The notes beneath the pieces are model-generated. The model saw only the letters and a list, made by a program, of their open reading frames with translations. It was not told the origin of the DNA and made no database searches. A DNA stretch of 64,000 nt from Marixanthomonas sp. SCSIO 43207 (GTDB taxonomy: Bacteria; Bacteroidota; Bacteroidia; Flavobacteriales; Flavobacteriaceae), in NCBI RefSeq assembly GCF_019904255.1, contig NZ_CP063203.1, positions 1,674,001-1,738,000 on the forward strand, read 5' to 3'. Position numbers and translations under genes: made by a program. Below, piece after piece: positions 1-9,104 of this stretch (the first letter of the stretch is position 1; each line of letters begins with the position of its first letter).

Positions 1-1186
1 CAAATTTTAAGGCATTCTCTTTGTCATTTTGAGATTCATAATACTCAGCCATGGAAGCATAAGCATTAGCATTTGTTGGATTGTATTTAATATTCATTTC
101 AAAAAACATAAACGCCTTCTTAGGTTGTCCCATTTGCATATTCATGTAGCCATAGCCATTCAACATTTCGTCTATCATTGGCGCAGTGGGAACACCAAAA
201 TGTTCGGTATAGATTTGTTCTTGCTCTTTCAATAATGTAACCAATTCTTCTATAGGTGTTTCCGGATTATTATATTTTTGCGGCGATTTAAACTGATACC
301 ATTCAAAGAGAAAAATTAGCCCATCTCTTATAGATGGTAACGGAACAGTACCATGTAAATCTTCATTATAAACCTTCCATGAAAAATTTAATCCATTTTG
401 TTTTTGGGATTTAGCATAATTTGAAAACTCAATGATTGAACGCGCAAACAAAGTAAATTCTGAAGAGTCGTCCATAATATTATTCATGGTTATGTCTTCA
501 TTCATTATATGTAATTGCTCTGCTGCTAAAGACACATAAAGGGATTTACCTTCATAACTTTCTGTACTCAGCTTTTCTTTTGCTTCATTCAATAATTTTT
601 GGTTGTCCCAATCCAAACTTGGATCTATAGCTATATAATTTTGAAAGAGATGTTTATGATTAACCAACATATTTAAAGTAAACAAACCAGCATAAGAATG
701 CCCAATTAAGGTACGATATGGAATGGTAGGATACTTACTATCAATATATGGTATGAGCTCCTTTTCCATAAATTTAGTAAAGGTTTCTGCGCCTCCAGTT
801 TCACGGTCAAATGCGCTACCACGTCTCATTTTTATCTGTGAAGTAGTTAAATCTCTTGTTCGGTTGTTGCGATTAGAAATCCCGACAAGTATCATGTGTG
901 GAAGGTAATGTCCCCAATAATTATCATAAACAGTTTCCAAAGTACTTTCTAGTGAAAATCCGTCCATCAGATAAATAACTGCATATTTTTCATCACTATC
1001 TGGCTGAAAATTATCTGGTAATCTTACCCAAAAATCACGGCTTTCTCCTAAAGTTTTAGAAAATATAGAATCCTCTATTCTATATTGAAATTGCGCTGTT
1101 TGGGACTCAGCTGTTTGTGCAATCGCTTGTTGATTTACTATTAAAGTTGATGCAATAAGTACTAGTAAGTAGATGTAATGTTTCAT
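1..1186 (-). CDS. Secreted putative esterase (Fes/IroE-like) with C-terminal TPR, partial
   Basis: The gene begins at ATG 1186 and runs off the left edge, so the C-terminus is missing. About 395 codons are visible. Residues 1-24 form a signal peptide ending AIAQ. An alpha/beta hydrolase of the putative-esterase (esterase D/Fes/IroE) family follows: it has IYLMDG near residue 71, a GGAETFTKFMEKEL segment near 131 typical of the family, and the nucleophile elbow GHSYAG at 162-167 (Ser164). A later HGT near residue 273 is a plausible catalytic His. The last visible 60 residues look like a TPR. The substrate is unknown; relatives hydrolyse siderophore or acyl esters. It follows the RidA-like gene on the same strand after 21 bp, so co-transcription is likely. 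Confidence 0.85.
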   Translation of the reverse strand, partial: MKHYIYLLVLIASTLIVNQQAIAQTAESQTAQFQYRIEDSIFSKTLGESRDFWVRLPDNFQPDSDEKYAVIYLMDGFSLESTLETVYDNYWGHYLPHMILVGISNRNNRTRDLTTSQIKMRRGSAFDRETGGAETFTKFMEKELIPYIDSKYPTIPYRTLIGHSYAGLFTLNMLVNHKHLFQNYIAIDPSLDWDNQKLLNEAKEKLSTESYEGKSLYVSLAAEQLHIMNEDITMNNIMDDSSEFTLFARSIIEFSNYAKSQKQNGLNFSWKVYNEDLHGTVPLPSIRDGLIFLFEWYQFKSPQKYNNPETPIEELVTLLKEQEQIYTEHFGVPTAPMIDEMLNGYGYMNMQMGQPKKAFMFFEMNIKYNPTNANAYASMAEYYESQNDKENALKF

Positions 1187-1207
1187 TATTTTGCTTATTA
1201 GTTGTTG

Positions 1208-1687
1208 TTAGTAGTTTTTTATTTTCTTTTCTATTGTAAATGAAGCAGTCAATCCAACGCTAAAATTTCGAGGTAATCTTTCTACTCCGAAAATTGAACG
1301 TGAGTGTTTGCCTTTTTCTTCTAGTACTCTTACAAATAAATCAGACCCACCATTAACTACTATTGGTGATTCATCCCAATTTTTAGCCGATTGGAAATAA
1401 GCATCTATGTGGTTCAATCCAATTATGTTGTCAAACCCTACTTTTTTGTCTATTTGTGCAAGTACGTTTAGCGCACATAACTCCATTGCTTTATACCCTT
1501 GTTCAGTCGTTAATTCGTTTCCCAATCTACCTTGGTATAAATATTCATCGTTTAGTGTTGGAAATTGAATAGCGACATAAGCTATATTTTCTCTAATGTT
1601 CACTGAAACATAATTTCCTCCTGGTGTTGAGACTTCCGGAAGTTCCAACCCTAATTCTGTGAGGTTTTTTTTCGGGTTTACATTCAT
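1208..1687 (-). CDS. RidA/YjgF/YER057c family protein
   Basis: A 159-residue cytoplasmic protein of the Rid superfamily. The C-terminal half carries the SRSIFGVERLPRNFSVGL segment (about 129-146), corresponding to the conserved strand and active-site region of Rid proteins. Canonical RidA deaminates reactive enamine/imine intermediates using an Arg in that region. This one belongs to a longer and more divergent Rid subgroup, so deaminase activity is not certain. The ATG start is preceded by an A-rich leader. It lies between two secreted hydrolase genes on the same strand, with gaps of 21 and 60 bp. Confidence 0.85.
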   Translation of the reverse strand: MNVNPKKNLTELGLELPEVSTPGGNYVSVNIRENIAYVAIQFPTLNDEYLYQGRLGNELTTEQGYKAMELCALNVLAQIDKKVGFDNIIGLNHIDAYFQSAKNWDESPIVVNGGSDLFVRVLEEKGKHSRSIFGVERLPRNFSVGLTASFTIEKKIKNY

Positions 1688-1747
1688 TTTTGAGTTCTAT
1701 TTAGCTAAGGTTATTTGGTTTATTTTAATTTTAAGTATTGTTATACT

Positions 1748-2698
1748 TTATTTTTTATATAGATATTCTCCTGCAGCTTTTGCCATTTGCTTATAATCAT
1801 GACCTACATTAGGTATTTCTACAAGTTTCCAGTTAAAATTTGCTTTTGTTTTACTTGCATATATTTCACTAAACTTATAAAAGTTTCTACCTCTATCAAT
1901 TCTTCCAACTCCTTGCTTATCTACTGTTTTTGATCGTAACATTCTACCTCTTGTTTCAGTCTTATTATCTAATTCTCCAAGAAATAATATTAAATTCTTT
2001 TTAAAAGATTTTTTTATCCATGTAGTGCTAATTCCTGTGTTTTTAAGTCCAAAAGGAAATTTTGTTTTATAATCAGGAAATGTATATGTTCCAGCATTTG
2101 AAGCAAGAATTTTATCGGCTTTTGAATTTGGATACAATAATGCAAATCGATGTAATATTTGACCTCCTGCAGAATGCCCAAACATATCATATGTTTTCTG
2201 ACTAGACTTTGTGATTTTTTTTACTAATTTGAATATTCTATCGAAATCATTAAAAATCCAGTCTTTCTTATTTTCATTAAAATTAAACTTTATTACATCT
2301 TCATTTATATGCACTTGATTTGTGCCTTTCTTAAAAGAAACACCTTTTGAAAAATCTAAATCTTTTACAGTTCGGGCAAGGTGATAATTTCCATAATCGT
2401 AAGTTTTCTCGGGATAAGAAAGCGCTATAATTAAAACATTATACTTTTCTGATATTTCAATCCACGAATCTCTATAATCGTTTGCATTTCTACCAGCACC
2501 AGGAAGAACTATTAAATGCTTTGAATTTCTAGTAAACTTTTTAGGTTGATGATAAAAAACAGTAATTGAATCTTTTTCATGTTTTTTATTTCCTTTAACC
2601 CTAAAAAATCCAGAGCCTTCATTAATTGAAATATTTTGTGCGAACGTTAACTGTGTTACTAAAATGCAAACAATTAGCGTAAAAACTTTATGTTTCAT
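1748..2698 (-). CDS. Secreted alpha/beta hydrolase
   Basis: A 316-residue protein with a signal peptide at 1-20 (cleavage after TFA-QN). HLIVLPGAGRNANDY (61-75) forms the oxyanion-hole strand and loop, typical of PHB-depolymerase/feruloyl-esterase-like hydrolases. The nucleophile elbow is GHSAGG at 174-179 (Ser176). GELDNKT near 250 could supply the acid and NVGHDY near 297 the catalytic His. The substrate cannot be read from sequence. It is transcribed with the neighbouring minus-strand genes or from its own promoter; the 47-bp gap upstream has no strong box. Confidence 0.8.
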   Translation of the reverse strand: MKHKVFTLIVCILVTQLTFAQNISINEGSGFFRVKGNKKHEKDSITVFYHQPKKFTRNSKHLIVLPGAGRNANDYRDSWIEISEKYNVLIIALSYPEKTYDYGNYHLARTVKDLDFSKGVSFKKGTNQVHINEDVIKFNFNENKKDWIFNDFDRIFKLVKKITKSSQKTYDMFGHSAGGQILHRFALLYPNSKADKILASNAGTYTFPDYKTKFPFGLKNTGISTTWIKKSFKKNLILFLGELDNKTETRGRMLRSKTVDKQGVGRIDRGRNFYKFSEIYASKTKANFNWKLVEIPNVGHDYKQMAKAAGEYLYKK

Positions 2699-2745
2699 AA
2701 TAATATTTGTTTGTTGAGAGTAGTAGATATTATGAAGGTTAAAAA

Positions 2746-3186
2746 CTATGCAATAGAAATAAAAGTTTCCACCTCTGCATTCTCTCCCTCAAAGTATTTT
2801 TTACCATGTACAGTAACATCTGCTCGATACGCTCTTTTTATTTCTTTATTTGCCCAAAGCTCTGACCATGTTTTTAAAATTGCTTCAGGCATTTTTCCTT
2901 TTGAAGTAAATTTTTCAGTATTTCCTACTGAAACTTCTCGTCCTACAAAATCATTAGGGATATCATCTAAACTACTTACAGGAAATCCTATAATCAATGT
3001 ATACTTCATATAATCGCTTTCATAATCTGTATAAACGGCGTAAATATCTTCGTTTACTTTATTTGGTACTTGTGCTGCTATGTTTTCGTTCCAAAACCTA
3101 TTCCAAAGTGCTTCAACATCTTGTATAGACTGTCCGTATTCATTAGTTGTTTGGGTAGAAACTCCAATTATTTTAAAATTGTTCAT
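2746..3186 (-). CDS. GyrI-like/AraC effector-binding domain protein
   Basis: A 146-residue stand-alone effector-binding domain, the fold of GyrI/SbmC and of the C-termini of MerR/AraC regulators. Family features visible are the N-terminal beta strand FKIIGVSTQTTN, YAVYTDYESDYMKYTLIIGFPV (about 49-70) and the C-terminal TWSELWANKEIKRAYRADVTVHGKKY stretch. Such proteins usually bind small amphipathic ligands or gyrase; the ligand here is unknown. The start codon overlaps the stop of the degraded SDR gene upstream (ATGA), suggesting the two were once translationally coupled. Confidence 0.8.
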   Translation of the reverse strand: MNNFKIIGVSTQTTNEYGQSIQDVEALWNRFWNENIAAQVPNKVNEDIYAVYTDYESDYMKYTLIIGFPVSSLDDIPNDFVGREVSVGNTEKFTSKGKMPEAILKTWSELWANKEIKRAYRADVTVHGKKYFEGENAEVETFISIA

Positions 3187-3794
3187 TTACTTTTTATTTT
3201 ATAATTATAAATTCTAATAATTTGTCCTTTACCTTTTACACTTCTAACATAGCCACTTACAGCTTGATTTATTGAAATTGATAAATACCCAGAAAAGTAA
3301 TCTTTATATTTTTCATAAGCATCTTCAACCAGACCAAGAGAAACTGTATTTATTGTAATACCATTTTCTATTTCCAACGCTACAGCTCTAGTAAAACTAT
3401 GTATAGCCCCATTTACCTTGGCGGCACTTGCTGTTTTATTATAGGACCATCGGCCAAAACACCAGTTGAAAGTGTTATAGACCCATTGGCATTTAAATAA
3501 TCCTTACCCATGCGAACAAGATTAACCTGTCTCATAAGTTTACTTTTAATACCAATATAGTAATTGTCTTCGGTCAGATTATTAAAATCGTCCCATTTAG
3601 CCTCACCTGTAATACTAATTATAGCGTCTACTTTACCAACAGTTTCAAACATTTTTTTATAGATGTGCTATCAGTAATATCAACAATATAATCGCCTTTG
3701 GTTTTACTAGCAATTAACATTTTATATTGTTATTTAAAATGTTCTGAGATTACTTTACCTAAGTTCCGTAACCACCAATTATTACTATTTTCAT
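3183..3794 (-). pseudogene. Short-chain dehydrogenase (SDR) pseudogene with four frameshifts
   Basis: Conceptual translation across several frames gives one SDR of about 200 residues. It starts at ATG 3794 with a Rossmann start (MKIVIIGGYG), continues with LGKVISEHF, then an in-frame interior MFETVGKVDAIISITGEAKW and MRQVNLVRMGKDYLNANGSI, and ends with a NGAIHSFTRAV / GLVED / YVRSVKGKGQIIRIYNY tail. The reading frame breaks near 3761-3766, 3729-3737, 3648-3662 and 3427-3440. Each break is repaired conceptually by adding a base in or next to an A/T run. The expected SPGLVED has become SLGLVED. Either this is a decaying gene or it contains several homopolymer sequencing errors. The product, if any, is non-functional as written. 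Confidence 0.8.
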
Positions 3795-3804
3795 GTTATG
3801 CTAT

Positions 3805-4236
3805 TTAAAATTTATGTTCGAAATGAAACCCTAGAATACTAAACCCCTCTTTATAATAGAACTTATGAGATCTTGAATTACTTACATAAGTATTTAAACC
3901 AATACCTGTATATTCATTTTTTAATGCCCATTCTTTTATGTGATTGATTAAATACTTCCCTAAACCATTAGATTGAATTTTAGAATCAACAACTACATTG
4001 TCTAACTCTAAATGCTTGCCTCTATACATGCGAATGGTTGTCCAACCACTAGAGATTGCTACTAATTTGGTTTCACTAAATATTGCAAAACAATTATAAT
4101 TAGGAAGCTTAACCATTTCATTTAATGTTTTCTCTAAAAAATTGATATCCTTATTTGGGTTTAATTGATGTACTAATTGTAACACATCGATTTTATAATC
4201 TATTGGATTTATAAGTCTGAACTCTATATTTTCCAT
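3805..4236 (-). CDS. GNAT family N-acetyltransferase
   Basis: A 143-residue GNAT-fold protein. Motif A is VVDSKIQSNGLGKYLINHIKEWA (about 86-108), where the Q/RxxGxG/A acetyl-CoA loop is seen as QSNGLG. It is followed by YTGIGLNTYVSNSRSHKFYYKEGFSILGFHFEHKF, the usual motif B and C-terminus with a conserved Tyr (YYKEGF). It probably acetylates an amine on a small molecule or protein; the substrate is unknown. It stands at the head of the minus-strand group of small genes, about 120 bp from the WD40 gene end. Confidence 0.85.
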   Translation of the reverse strand: MENIEFRLINPIDYKIDVLQLVHQLNPNKDINFLEKTLNEMVKLPNYNCFAIFSETKLVAISSGWTTIRMYRGKHLELDNVVVDSKIQSNGLGKYLINHIKEWALKNEYTGIGLNTYVSNSRSHKFYYKEGFSILGFHFEHKF

Positions 4237-4355
4237 TATTAATTAACTTATGATTGTCATAAATTTACAGCCTATTTGTGTATGGCATTAATAATATTCA
4301 CGAACTGCTATTTTTTGAAGATGAACTCTTAATTTACTATAACGAATTAATTATT

Positions 4356-5408
4356 TTATCTCTGCACTTCCCAAACCTTTATTGTTTTGTCTTTACTTGG
4401 CGTAGCTACATATTTTCCGTTTGAGTTAACATCCATACCTAACCCTATGTCGTTATTATGAGCAGAAAGTGTTTGTAAGACACGCTCTTTTTCAATATCC
4501 CAAAGCGTTGCTACTATGGGTTTTGTAAAACCAGTGAATTTAAAATGGTACTCTAAAAACTCTCCCAATACTTTTTTGTCTGTTCCACCAGCCATCACAC
4601 GGTTATTATCAATAAAAACCACCGAATGAATGGCTTGATTATCACCTTTTAATGTATGTAAGAGTTCCCAGTTTTTTGTAGCCCAAATTTTTACAGTTTT
4701 ATCATCCCCAGCGCTTGCTAAAAATTTTCCATTAGGGCTGAAATCCATAGATAATGGCACTTGCGAATGCCCTAAAATTGTTTTAATTAATTTACCTGAT
4801 TGCATGTTGTACACTCTAATAGCATTATCGCTTCCTGATGCTAACAAAAGCTCTCCTGAAGGATGAAATATTACCTCCCAAATATTATGGCTAGCGTCTT
4901 TAAACTCATGGACTAACTCACCAGTTTCTGCACTCCAAACAGAAACTTTATCGGCATTGCCACCAGCAGCAATTAATTTTCCATTTGGGCTGTATGTTAT
5001 AGACCATAATGTGCCTTCACTCCCTTCTAAAACTCGAATTAAATTTCCTGTTTGAACATCCCAAATTCTAGCTTTTCCATCATAAGAACCTGTGCAAACT
5101 GTTTTTCCGTTTGGGCTAAAATCAACCGAAGGTGTTCCGTATTTGTGTGGTAAATCGTGTAAAACCTTACCTGTAACTCTATTCCAGATTTTAGCATTCT
5201 TTTCAAGCCCCCCACTAATCATTAGGCTATCATTTGGCCCGAACTTTACCTCCCAAACTTCGTTGGTATGATGTGTATAGGTTTTAATTAATCTAATGTC
5301 ATTGTCTTCAACTAATGTAGGTTGCTTAAACAATTGGAAATAGATAATAGCAACTAAAACTAATATTACTGTGGATAAACTCCATTTTTTGAATTGTTTC
5401 TTTTTCAT
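4356..5408 (-). CDS. Membrane-anchored WD40 repeat protein
   Basis: 350 residues. A positively charged N-terminus and a single hydrophobic segment (about 11-27) anchor it in the inner membrane, with the rest predicted to be periplasmic. Residues 40-348 make about seven WD40 repeats with clear Trp-Asp or related ends (AKIWN, ARIWD, VSVWS, IRVYN, VKIWA, ATLWD, IKVWE) and repeated SPNGK turns, enough for a complete beta-propeller. One blade (about 255-300) carries an insertion. There are no catalytic residues, so it is probably a protein-interaction platform. It begins directly after the S41 protease gene (1 bp between stop and start), so the two are an operon and may form a complex. Confidence 0.85.
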   Translation of the reverse strand: MKKKQFKKWSLSTVILVLVAIIYFQLFKQPTLVEDNDIRLIKTYTHHTNEVWEVKFGPNDSLMISGGLEKNAKIWNRVTGKVLHDLPHKYGTPSVDFSPNGKTVCTGSYDGKARIWDVQTGNLIRVLEGSEGTLWSITYSPNGKLIAAGGNADKVSVWSAETGELVHEFKDASHNIWEVIFHPSGELLLASGSDNAIRVYNMQSGKLIKTILGHSQVPLSMDFSPNGKFLASAGDDKTVKIWATKNWELLHTLKGDNQAIHSVVFIDNNRVMAGGTDKKVLGEFLEYHFKFTGFTKPIVATLWDIEKERVLQTLSAHNNDIGLGMDVNSNGKYVATPSKDKTIKVWEVQR

Positions 5409-5409
5409 C

Positions 5410-6666
5410 TTAACTCTTAGATTGCAACTTTTGAATCATACGTTTTGCCGAATCTAAATTTGGGTCTAATGCTATCGCTTTTTTATAGGCTTTTAAGGCT
5501 TTTTCTAGTTGTTTGTTTATGACATAGGCTTCACCCAAACTATCCCAAGTATTTGCATCTTCGGGAAAAGACATTGTATTCGCTTTAAAAATTAAAATAG
5601 CATCCTCTGTTTTACTTTCTTGTAACAAAGCATAACCAACCTGATTTAAAACCGATTTTTTATTTCTTTTTACTGTGTTATTTAGAGCTTCTAAATATGC
5701 TGTTGCAAACGCATCTTTTTTGGACGTTTTGATATTTGGCTGTACGCCTATTCCTTCCCAATTAGATTTTGTAACTGGATGGATTGCTTCTATATATGGG
5801 ATTGAAATTGAAAATTGATTGTTAATAGTAATACGTTTAGTTCTATTAGCACCGCCTTTGGTAACTTCCCCAACAACTATTGCTTTGTTATAATGCTTTA
5901 AACTATATGCAAATGCTTCAGCTGCAGAAAAAGTGCTCTTACTTGTTAAAATGTAAAGTGGTTTGTTAACTATTTTTGATTCTTCATTTGTATTTAATGT
6001 ACAAAGTTGTGTTTCGGCATTTGTTTTGCGTTCATAAAAATTGCTTAACAAAACAGGATTATCTTTAAAAACATAGCTCGATAATAACTGAATCATACTT
6101 GGTACACCTCCTTTGTTATAGCGTAAATCGATAATTATTGTATTGGTGTTGCTTAAAAAACTCATTGCGGCAGTAGCAGTTTCTTCTGCGTATTTTGTAT
6201 CAGCAAAGAGGCGAAGATTTAAATAACCTATGTTACCGTGTAATATTTTAGTTTCCATAAAGCCAAAATTAATTTCAGCCATTTTTTTCGCCATCATTTG
6301 TTCTTTTTTCAGACGAATATCTTCTGAAGACAACTGCTTGTTTTTAGCTACTTGTTTGGTTTTATAGTTTACTTTGAGATGCAAATCCTTACTACTATTT
6401 TGAAGATCTTTTGTTAAGGCTTTAGAAAATTCTGTTGGATTAGTTATTGCCTTATACTTTTTTGATTTTAGGTTAATATTCAAAACCTTAATCATTTTGT
6501 TGGCTTTTTCTAGATTTACATAAGTAGTTTTTAAGTGTGATTGAATTGTAGCAACAATGTTTTTCTTTTCATCGTGGTTTAATGAATTGTTAGCTTCCTG
6601 TGCTGAAATGGGTTGAATCCACAAACAGCATATAGCTATTACAATAAATCTATAACAGAGCTTCAT
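5410..6666 (-). CDS. S41 family (tail-specific-protease type) peptidase with C-terminal TPR
   Basis: 418 residues with a signal peptide at 1-22 (QPISAQ). The centre holds an S41 peptidase core: GNIGYLNLRLF, IIIDLRYNKGG, the nucleophile region LTSKSTFSAAEAFAY (the Ser in TFSAAE) and GEVTKGGANRTK, which supplies the general-base Lys region. The last 70 residues form about two TPRs (NTWDSLGEAYVINKQLEKAL). No PDZ domain is obvious. It is likely a periplasmic peptidase of the small S41 group common in Bacteroidota. The same TPR sentence (WDSLGEAY) ends the class C hydrolase at 15351, a shared modular tail. Confidence 0.85.
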   Translation of the reverse strand: MKLCYRFIVIAICCLWIQPISAQEANNSLNHDEKKNIVATIQSHLKTTYVNLEKANKMIKVLNINLKSKKYKAITNPTEFSKALTKDLQNSSKDLHLKVNYKTKQVAKNKQLSSEDIRLKKEQMMAKKMAEINFGFMETKILHGNIGYLNLRLFADTKYAEETATAAMSFLSNTNTIIIDLRYNKGGVPSMIQLLSSYVFKDNPVLLSNFYERKTNAETQLCTLNTNEESKIVNKPLYILTSKSTFSAAEAFAYSLKHYNKAIVVGEVTKGGANRTKRITINNQFSISIPYIEAIHPVTKSNWEGIGVQPNIKTSKKDAFATAYLEALNNTVKRNKKSVLNQVGYALLQESKTEDAILIFKANTMSFPEDANTWDSLGEAYVINKQLEKALKAYKKAIALDPNLDSAKRMIQKLQSKS

Positions 6667-6695
6667 GACTTTTGAGTTTTAAAATAATTTTGATG

Positions 6696-6703
6696 CAAAC
6701 GTA
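6696..6703 (-). promoter_or_regulatory. -7 box for the S41/WD40 operon
   Basis: On the minus strand this reads TACGTTTG, a full match to the Bacteroidota -7 consensus TAnnTTTG. It lies 30 bp upstream of the S41 start codon. No TTG-type -33 element is clear. Confidence 0.5.
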
Positions 6704-6877
6704 TTATTAGGCTTGTATTTTATAAATTATTTTTCACCAACACACACGCTTTAATCATAAAAACCCTATTGAACCCACAGCTCTATTTCACGCATAAAAA
6801 GATACTGTTGACGACGCCTTTTGTTGTGTTGGTGCAAATTCTAACATCATAAAGACAATTATCATTAATTTTGACTC

Positions 6878-8005
6878 ATGATTGCCTTTATAAAAAAATA
6901 CAAAGCATTTATAATTGGATTACTGTTATTTAGGTTAATTGTAGTGTGTTTGTCCTACTTCGAAATTATTCATATCGACAATTCGGAAGTTTTAGCAAAT
7001 ACATTAAGTTTCATTATTGGTTGGTTAATCACATCTTTACCTATTCACTTTTTTTCTTTTTTAAAACAACATAAAACAATAAGCGTAAAACTTTTATTCT
7101 TAATTGTCTTATTTATTCTGGTAATGGCAAACAATAATCAATCACAAATAATTGATAATCCTTTAACTTTTGTTGGTTTAATTGTTATAGCTCTTGGTTT
7201 TTTTTCAATTATTGCTCCTTCTTATTTTAAAAAATATGCCCTCATTATTATTGGATATTACGTTTTAAGCTTAAGCTATTTCTATTATTTAAGAGTTTTT
7301 ATAAATGATATAAATCGTTATTTACAGCAAGAAAAAGAGCTGAAAATTATATTATTTGTACCGCTTTTTGTGTTGCTAATAGGTTGGATTTATCAGCAAT
7401 GGAAATGGATGAAATCCGTGGAATCTAAAAAAGCTAACGCAGAATTAGCCTTGTTGAAAAGTCAAATTAGTCCGCACTTTTTTTTTAATACTTTAAATAA
7501 TTTATACGGATTAACTATTGAAAAATCTGATGATGCGCCAAATCTGGTTTTAAAATTATCAAGCATGATGCAATATACCATTTATATGGGGCAGGAAGAA
7601 AAAGTACCCTTAAAAGACGACGTAACCTATTTAAAAAACTACATTAGCTTACATAAAATTAGATATCACAAATTTGTAGATATTAGGTTTAAAGATAACA
7701 GTAACCCTACTATTAAAATTGCACCTTTGTTACTAATTCTACCGCTTGAAAATGCTTTTAAACATGGTGTTGAACATTTAGCTGAAGAGGCTTTTATTCA
7801 TATAGATTTAAAAACTGATAACGGGATTATTTTTTTTACTATTGAAAATAATTTTGATTCGAGCGTTACAACTAAGAAAAAGACTGGTATAGGATTAGAT
7901 AATTTAAAACAGCGTTTAAAATTATTATACCCAAACAAGCATAATCTTAGAATTGAAATTAAAGAAAATAATTATAAACTTTCACTTAAAATACATACTG
8001 TATGA
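6878..8005 (+). CDS. LytS-type sensor histidine kinase
   Basis: 375 residues. Residues 1-165 hold about six hydrophobic segments, a membrane sensor without a recognisable extracellular domain. The His_kinase (PF06580-type) region contains the phospho-acceptor SQISPHFFFNTLNNL (His about 200), followed by the ATPase N-box ILPLENAFKHGVE and the G-box KTGIGLDNLKQRL. It should autophosphorylate and pass phosphate to the LytTR regulator directly downstream, with which it overlaps by 4 bp (8002-8005). The signal is unknown. Confidence 0.9.
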   Translation: MIAFIKKYKAFIIGLLLFRLIVVCLSYFEIIHIDNSEVLANTLSFIIGWLITSLPIHFFSFLKQHKTISVKLLFLIVLFILVMANNNQSQIIDNPLTFVGLIVIALGFFSIIAPSYFKKYALIIIGYYVLSLSYFYYLRVFINDINRYLQQEKELKIILFVPLFVLLIGWIYQQWKWMKSVESKKANAELALLKSQISPHFFFNTLNNLYGLTIEKSDDAPNLVLKLSSMMQYTIYMGQEEKVPLKDDVTYLKNYISLHKIRYHKFVDIRFKDNSNPTIKIAPLLLILPLENAFKHGVEHLAEEAFIHIDLKTDNGIIFFTIENNFDSSVTTKKKTGIGLDNLKQRLKLLYPNKHNLRIEIKENNYKLSLKIHTV

Positions 8006-8700
8006 TTCAATATATGATTGTAGATGACGAACCAATTGCACACCGTATTATTGAAAACTATTGCGATGCTTTGCCACACCTACAAAAAAAAGGAAATTGT
8101 TATAATGCTTTTGAAGCTATGCAGTTTTTAAACGAACATACGGTAGATTTGCTGTTTTTAGACATTAACATGCCCAAATTAACAGGTTTTGAGTTTTTAA
8201 AAACACTAGCTAATCCGCCAAAAATTATTGTTACAACTGCCTATAAAGAATTTGCGATAGAAGCTTATGAACTCAATATTTCAGATTATTTATTAAAGCC
8301 ATTTAGTTTTGAACGTTTTATCAAAGCGGTAAACAAAGTTGTAACTGTTAAAAAACCGCAATCTAATTTAACCGAAACCATAACCACCAAAAATGTTAGC
8401 TTTTTTGTAAAGACAGACAAACAACAACATCAAATTCATTCTGAAAATCTTTTATTTATTGAAGCTTATGGACATTACACAAAAATATATTTAACAGATA
8501 AAATGATTTTAAGTAATCATAAAATATCAGCTTTAGAAACATTATTACCTCCTAATTATTTTTTTCGTGTGCATAAATCGTTTATTGTTTCTAAGGATAA
8601 AATAAAATATATTGAAGGAAACCGAATTATTATTAATGCACATAAAATTCCTATTGGAAAGACCTACAAAAGTAAGGTAAGTGCACTTCTAAGTTCTTAA
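8002..8700 (+). CDS. LytTR family response regulator
   Basis: 232 residues. It has a receiver domain at 1-120 with acidic pocket DDE (8-10), phospho-acceptor Asp54 in LFLDINMP, Thr near 79 in VTTAY and Lys in YLLKPF. The LytTR DNA-binding domain spans about 130-230 (LLFIEAYGHYTKIYL, FFRVHKSFIVSKDKI, IPIGKTYKSKV). It is translationally coupled to the kinase upstream. Targets are not visible nearby; the genes downstream lie on the other strand. Confidence 0.92.
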   Translation: MIQYMIVDDEPIAHRIIENYCDALPHLQKKGNCYNAFEAMQFLNEHTVDLLFLDINMPKLTGFEFLKTLANPPKIIVTTAYKEFAIEAYELNISDYLLKPFSFERFIKAVNKVVTVKKPQSNLTETITTKNVSFFVKTDKQQHQIHSENLLFIEAYGHYTKIYLTDKMILSNHKISALETLLPPNYFFRVHKSFIVSKDKIKYIEGNRIIINAHKIPIGKTYKSKVSALLSS

Positions 8701-8703
8701 TCT

Positions 8704-9027
8704 TTAGTTTTCACAACTATGAAGATATTTAAACCAATCAAATATTAGTTTATTAGTCTCTTCTGATTTTTCTTGCTGAATCCAATATCCTCAATCTAGA
8801 CTAAACACATCTAAACTTGGTGCAAATTCTTTTAAAAGGCAGATTAGTTGCGGTATAGAACTACTTGAGCATCGACCCAACAAATGGCTACATGTTCAAA
8901 ATTTTCTGAACCTACATTTTTACTAAAGAAAAGGTATGTACCATCTGGTGTTCTAAGCTATTTTACATCATTTTTCTCCCTGTATTGATAAAATTATCTG
9001 TTTCTTCAATTTCTTCTTCGTACGTGT
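8704..9027 (-). pseudogene. Decayed hypothetical gene
   Basis: This stretch without an intact gene is read best on the minus strand. There, separate frames give protein-like pieces: TPDGTYLFFSKNVGSENFEHVAI then VDAQVVLY, LLKEFAPSLDVFSLD, and QQEKSEETNKLIFDWFKYLH ending at a TAA (8704-8706). They are interrupted by stops and frame changes. I do not recognise the family. The evidence for coding origin is only the plausible composition of the pieces. Confidence 0.35.
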
Positions 9028-9104
9028 GTTATGTATAGAAAAGAAGGGGAACAGTTGAACTTAAACGTCCTTCTTATTGAAGCCAAGCCATATGGATTCC
9101 TCGT

